Source: UBA8337 sp965657665 (lineage in GTDB: Bacteria; Pseudomonadota; Alphaproteobacteria; RS24). From it: 5,011 bases of DNA. The DNA is taken from NCBI GenBank assembly GCA_965657665.1, contig CBFHPF010000099.1, positions 1 through 5,011 on the forward strand. Direction: 5' to 3'. Numbering within the stretch: position 1 is the first letter of the stretch; every line of letters starts with the position of its first letter. Under the pieces are notes generated by a model that was not told the DNA's origin, did not search any database, and saw only the letters and a program-made list of their open reading frames with translations. The translations under genes were made by a program, and so were the position numbers. Below, in pieces: positions 4,892 through 5,011 of the stretch.

Positions 4892-5011
4892 ATGCAGAAG
4901 CGCCGACAAATAGCTTGTGTTTTAGGGCTGTTCATGGCGTTGATGACGGTTGCTCCGGCAATTTCTCCGGTAATGGCTCAAGATGCCGGTCGTCCGCCCA
5001 GTATTGAAGAT
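4892..5011 (+). CDS. Exported protein of unknown function, N-terminal part only
   Basis: Forty codons are visible before the window ends. They encode a typical Sec signal peptide: a basic start (MQKRR), a hydrophobic core (about 7-24) and a likely cut after VMA (residue 29), leaving QDAGRPPSIED as the first mature residues. There is no lipobox, so a periplasmic, outer-membrane or secreted product is expected. A purine-rich GGGGAG 8 nt upstream of the ATG is a plausible ribosome binding site. The gene begins 36 bp after cysQ with no terminator between, so co-transcription is likely. The family cannot be named from this fragment. Confidence 0.75.
   Translation, partial: MQKRRQIACVLGLFMALMTVAPAISPVMAQDAGRPPSIED

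Overview
The window looks like chromosomal DNA of an alphaproteobacterium. Three things point there. The MnmA protein has the alphaproteobacterial N-terminal block (LQLYDHG, then KGACCAGQDIHDAR). The response regulator has a DNA-binding domain almost identical to CtrA, a regulator known from this class. The elongator tRNA-Met has the form usual in the class. No mobile element, CRISPR array or integrase is visible. The exact order cannot be fixed from this sequence.

Layout. The left part is read on the minus strand: mnmA (tRNA 2-thiouridylase), then rpoN (sigma-54), then a tRNA-Met(CAU) with an encoded CCA. The right part is read on the plus strand: a CtrA-family response regulator, cysQ (3'(2'),5'-bisphosphate nucleotidase) and the first 40 codons of an exported protein cut by the window end. 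The two halves diverge from a 218-bp region (3023-3240) that holds an extended -10 promoter for mnmA, an 11-bp tandem repeat and a long dyad just before the response regulator. No clear rho-independent terminator was found in the window.

The most interesting signal is a sigma-54 promoter element (TGGCACG-N4-TTGCA) in the 88-bp gap between mnmA and rpoN. It faces away from rpoN, towards the 3' end of mnmA. It suggests that RpoN binds next to its own gene, either repressing itself or driving an RNA antisense to mnmA.

Other points: rpoN lacks its usual lptB/hpf/ptsN neighbours; the CtrA-like regulator keeps the CtrA output domain but has a diverged receiver and upstream region; mnmA carries a 12-bp triplicate encoding SEP-type repeats; and the mnmA start is better placed at an ATG three codons inside the longest frame. 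Most of the window is ordinary housekeeping and regulatory genes. I do not see an undescribed multi-gene system.
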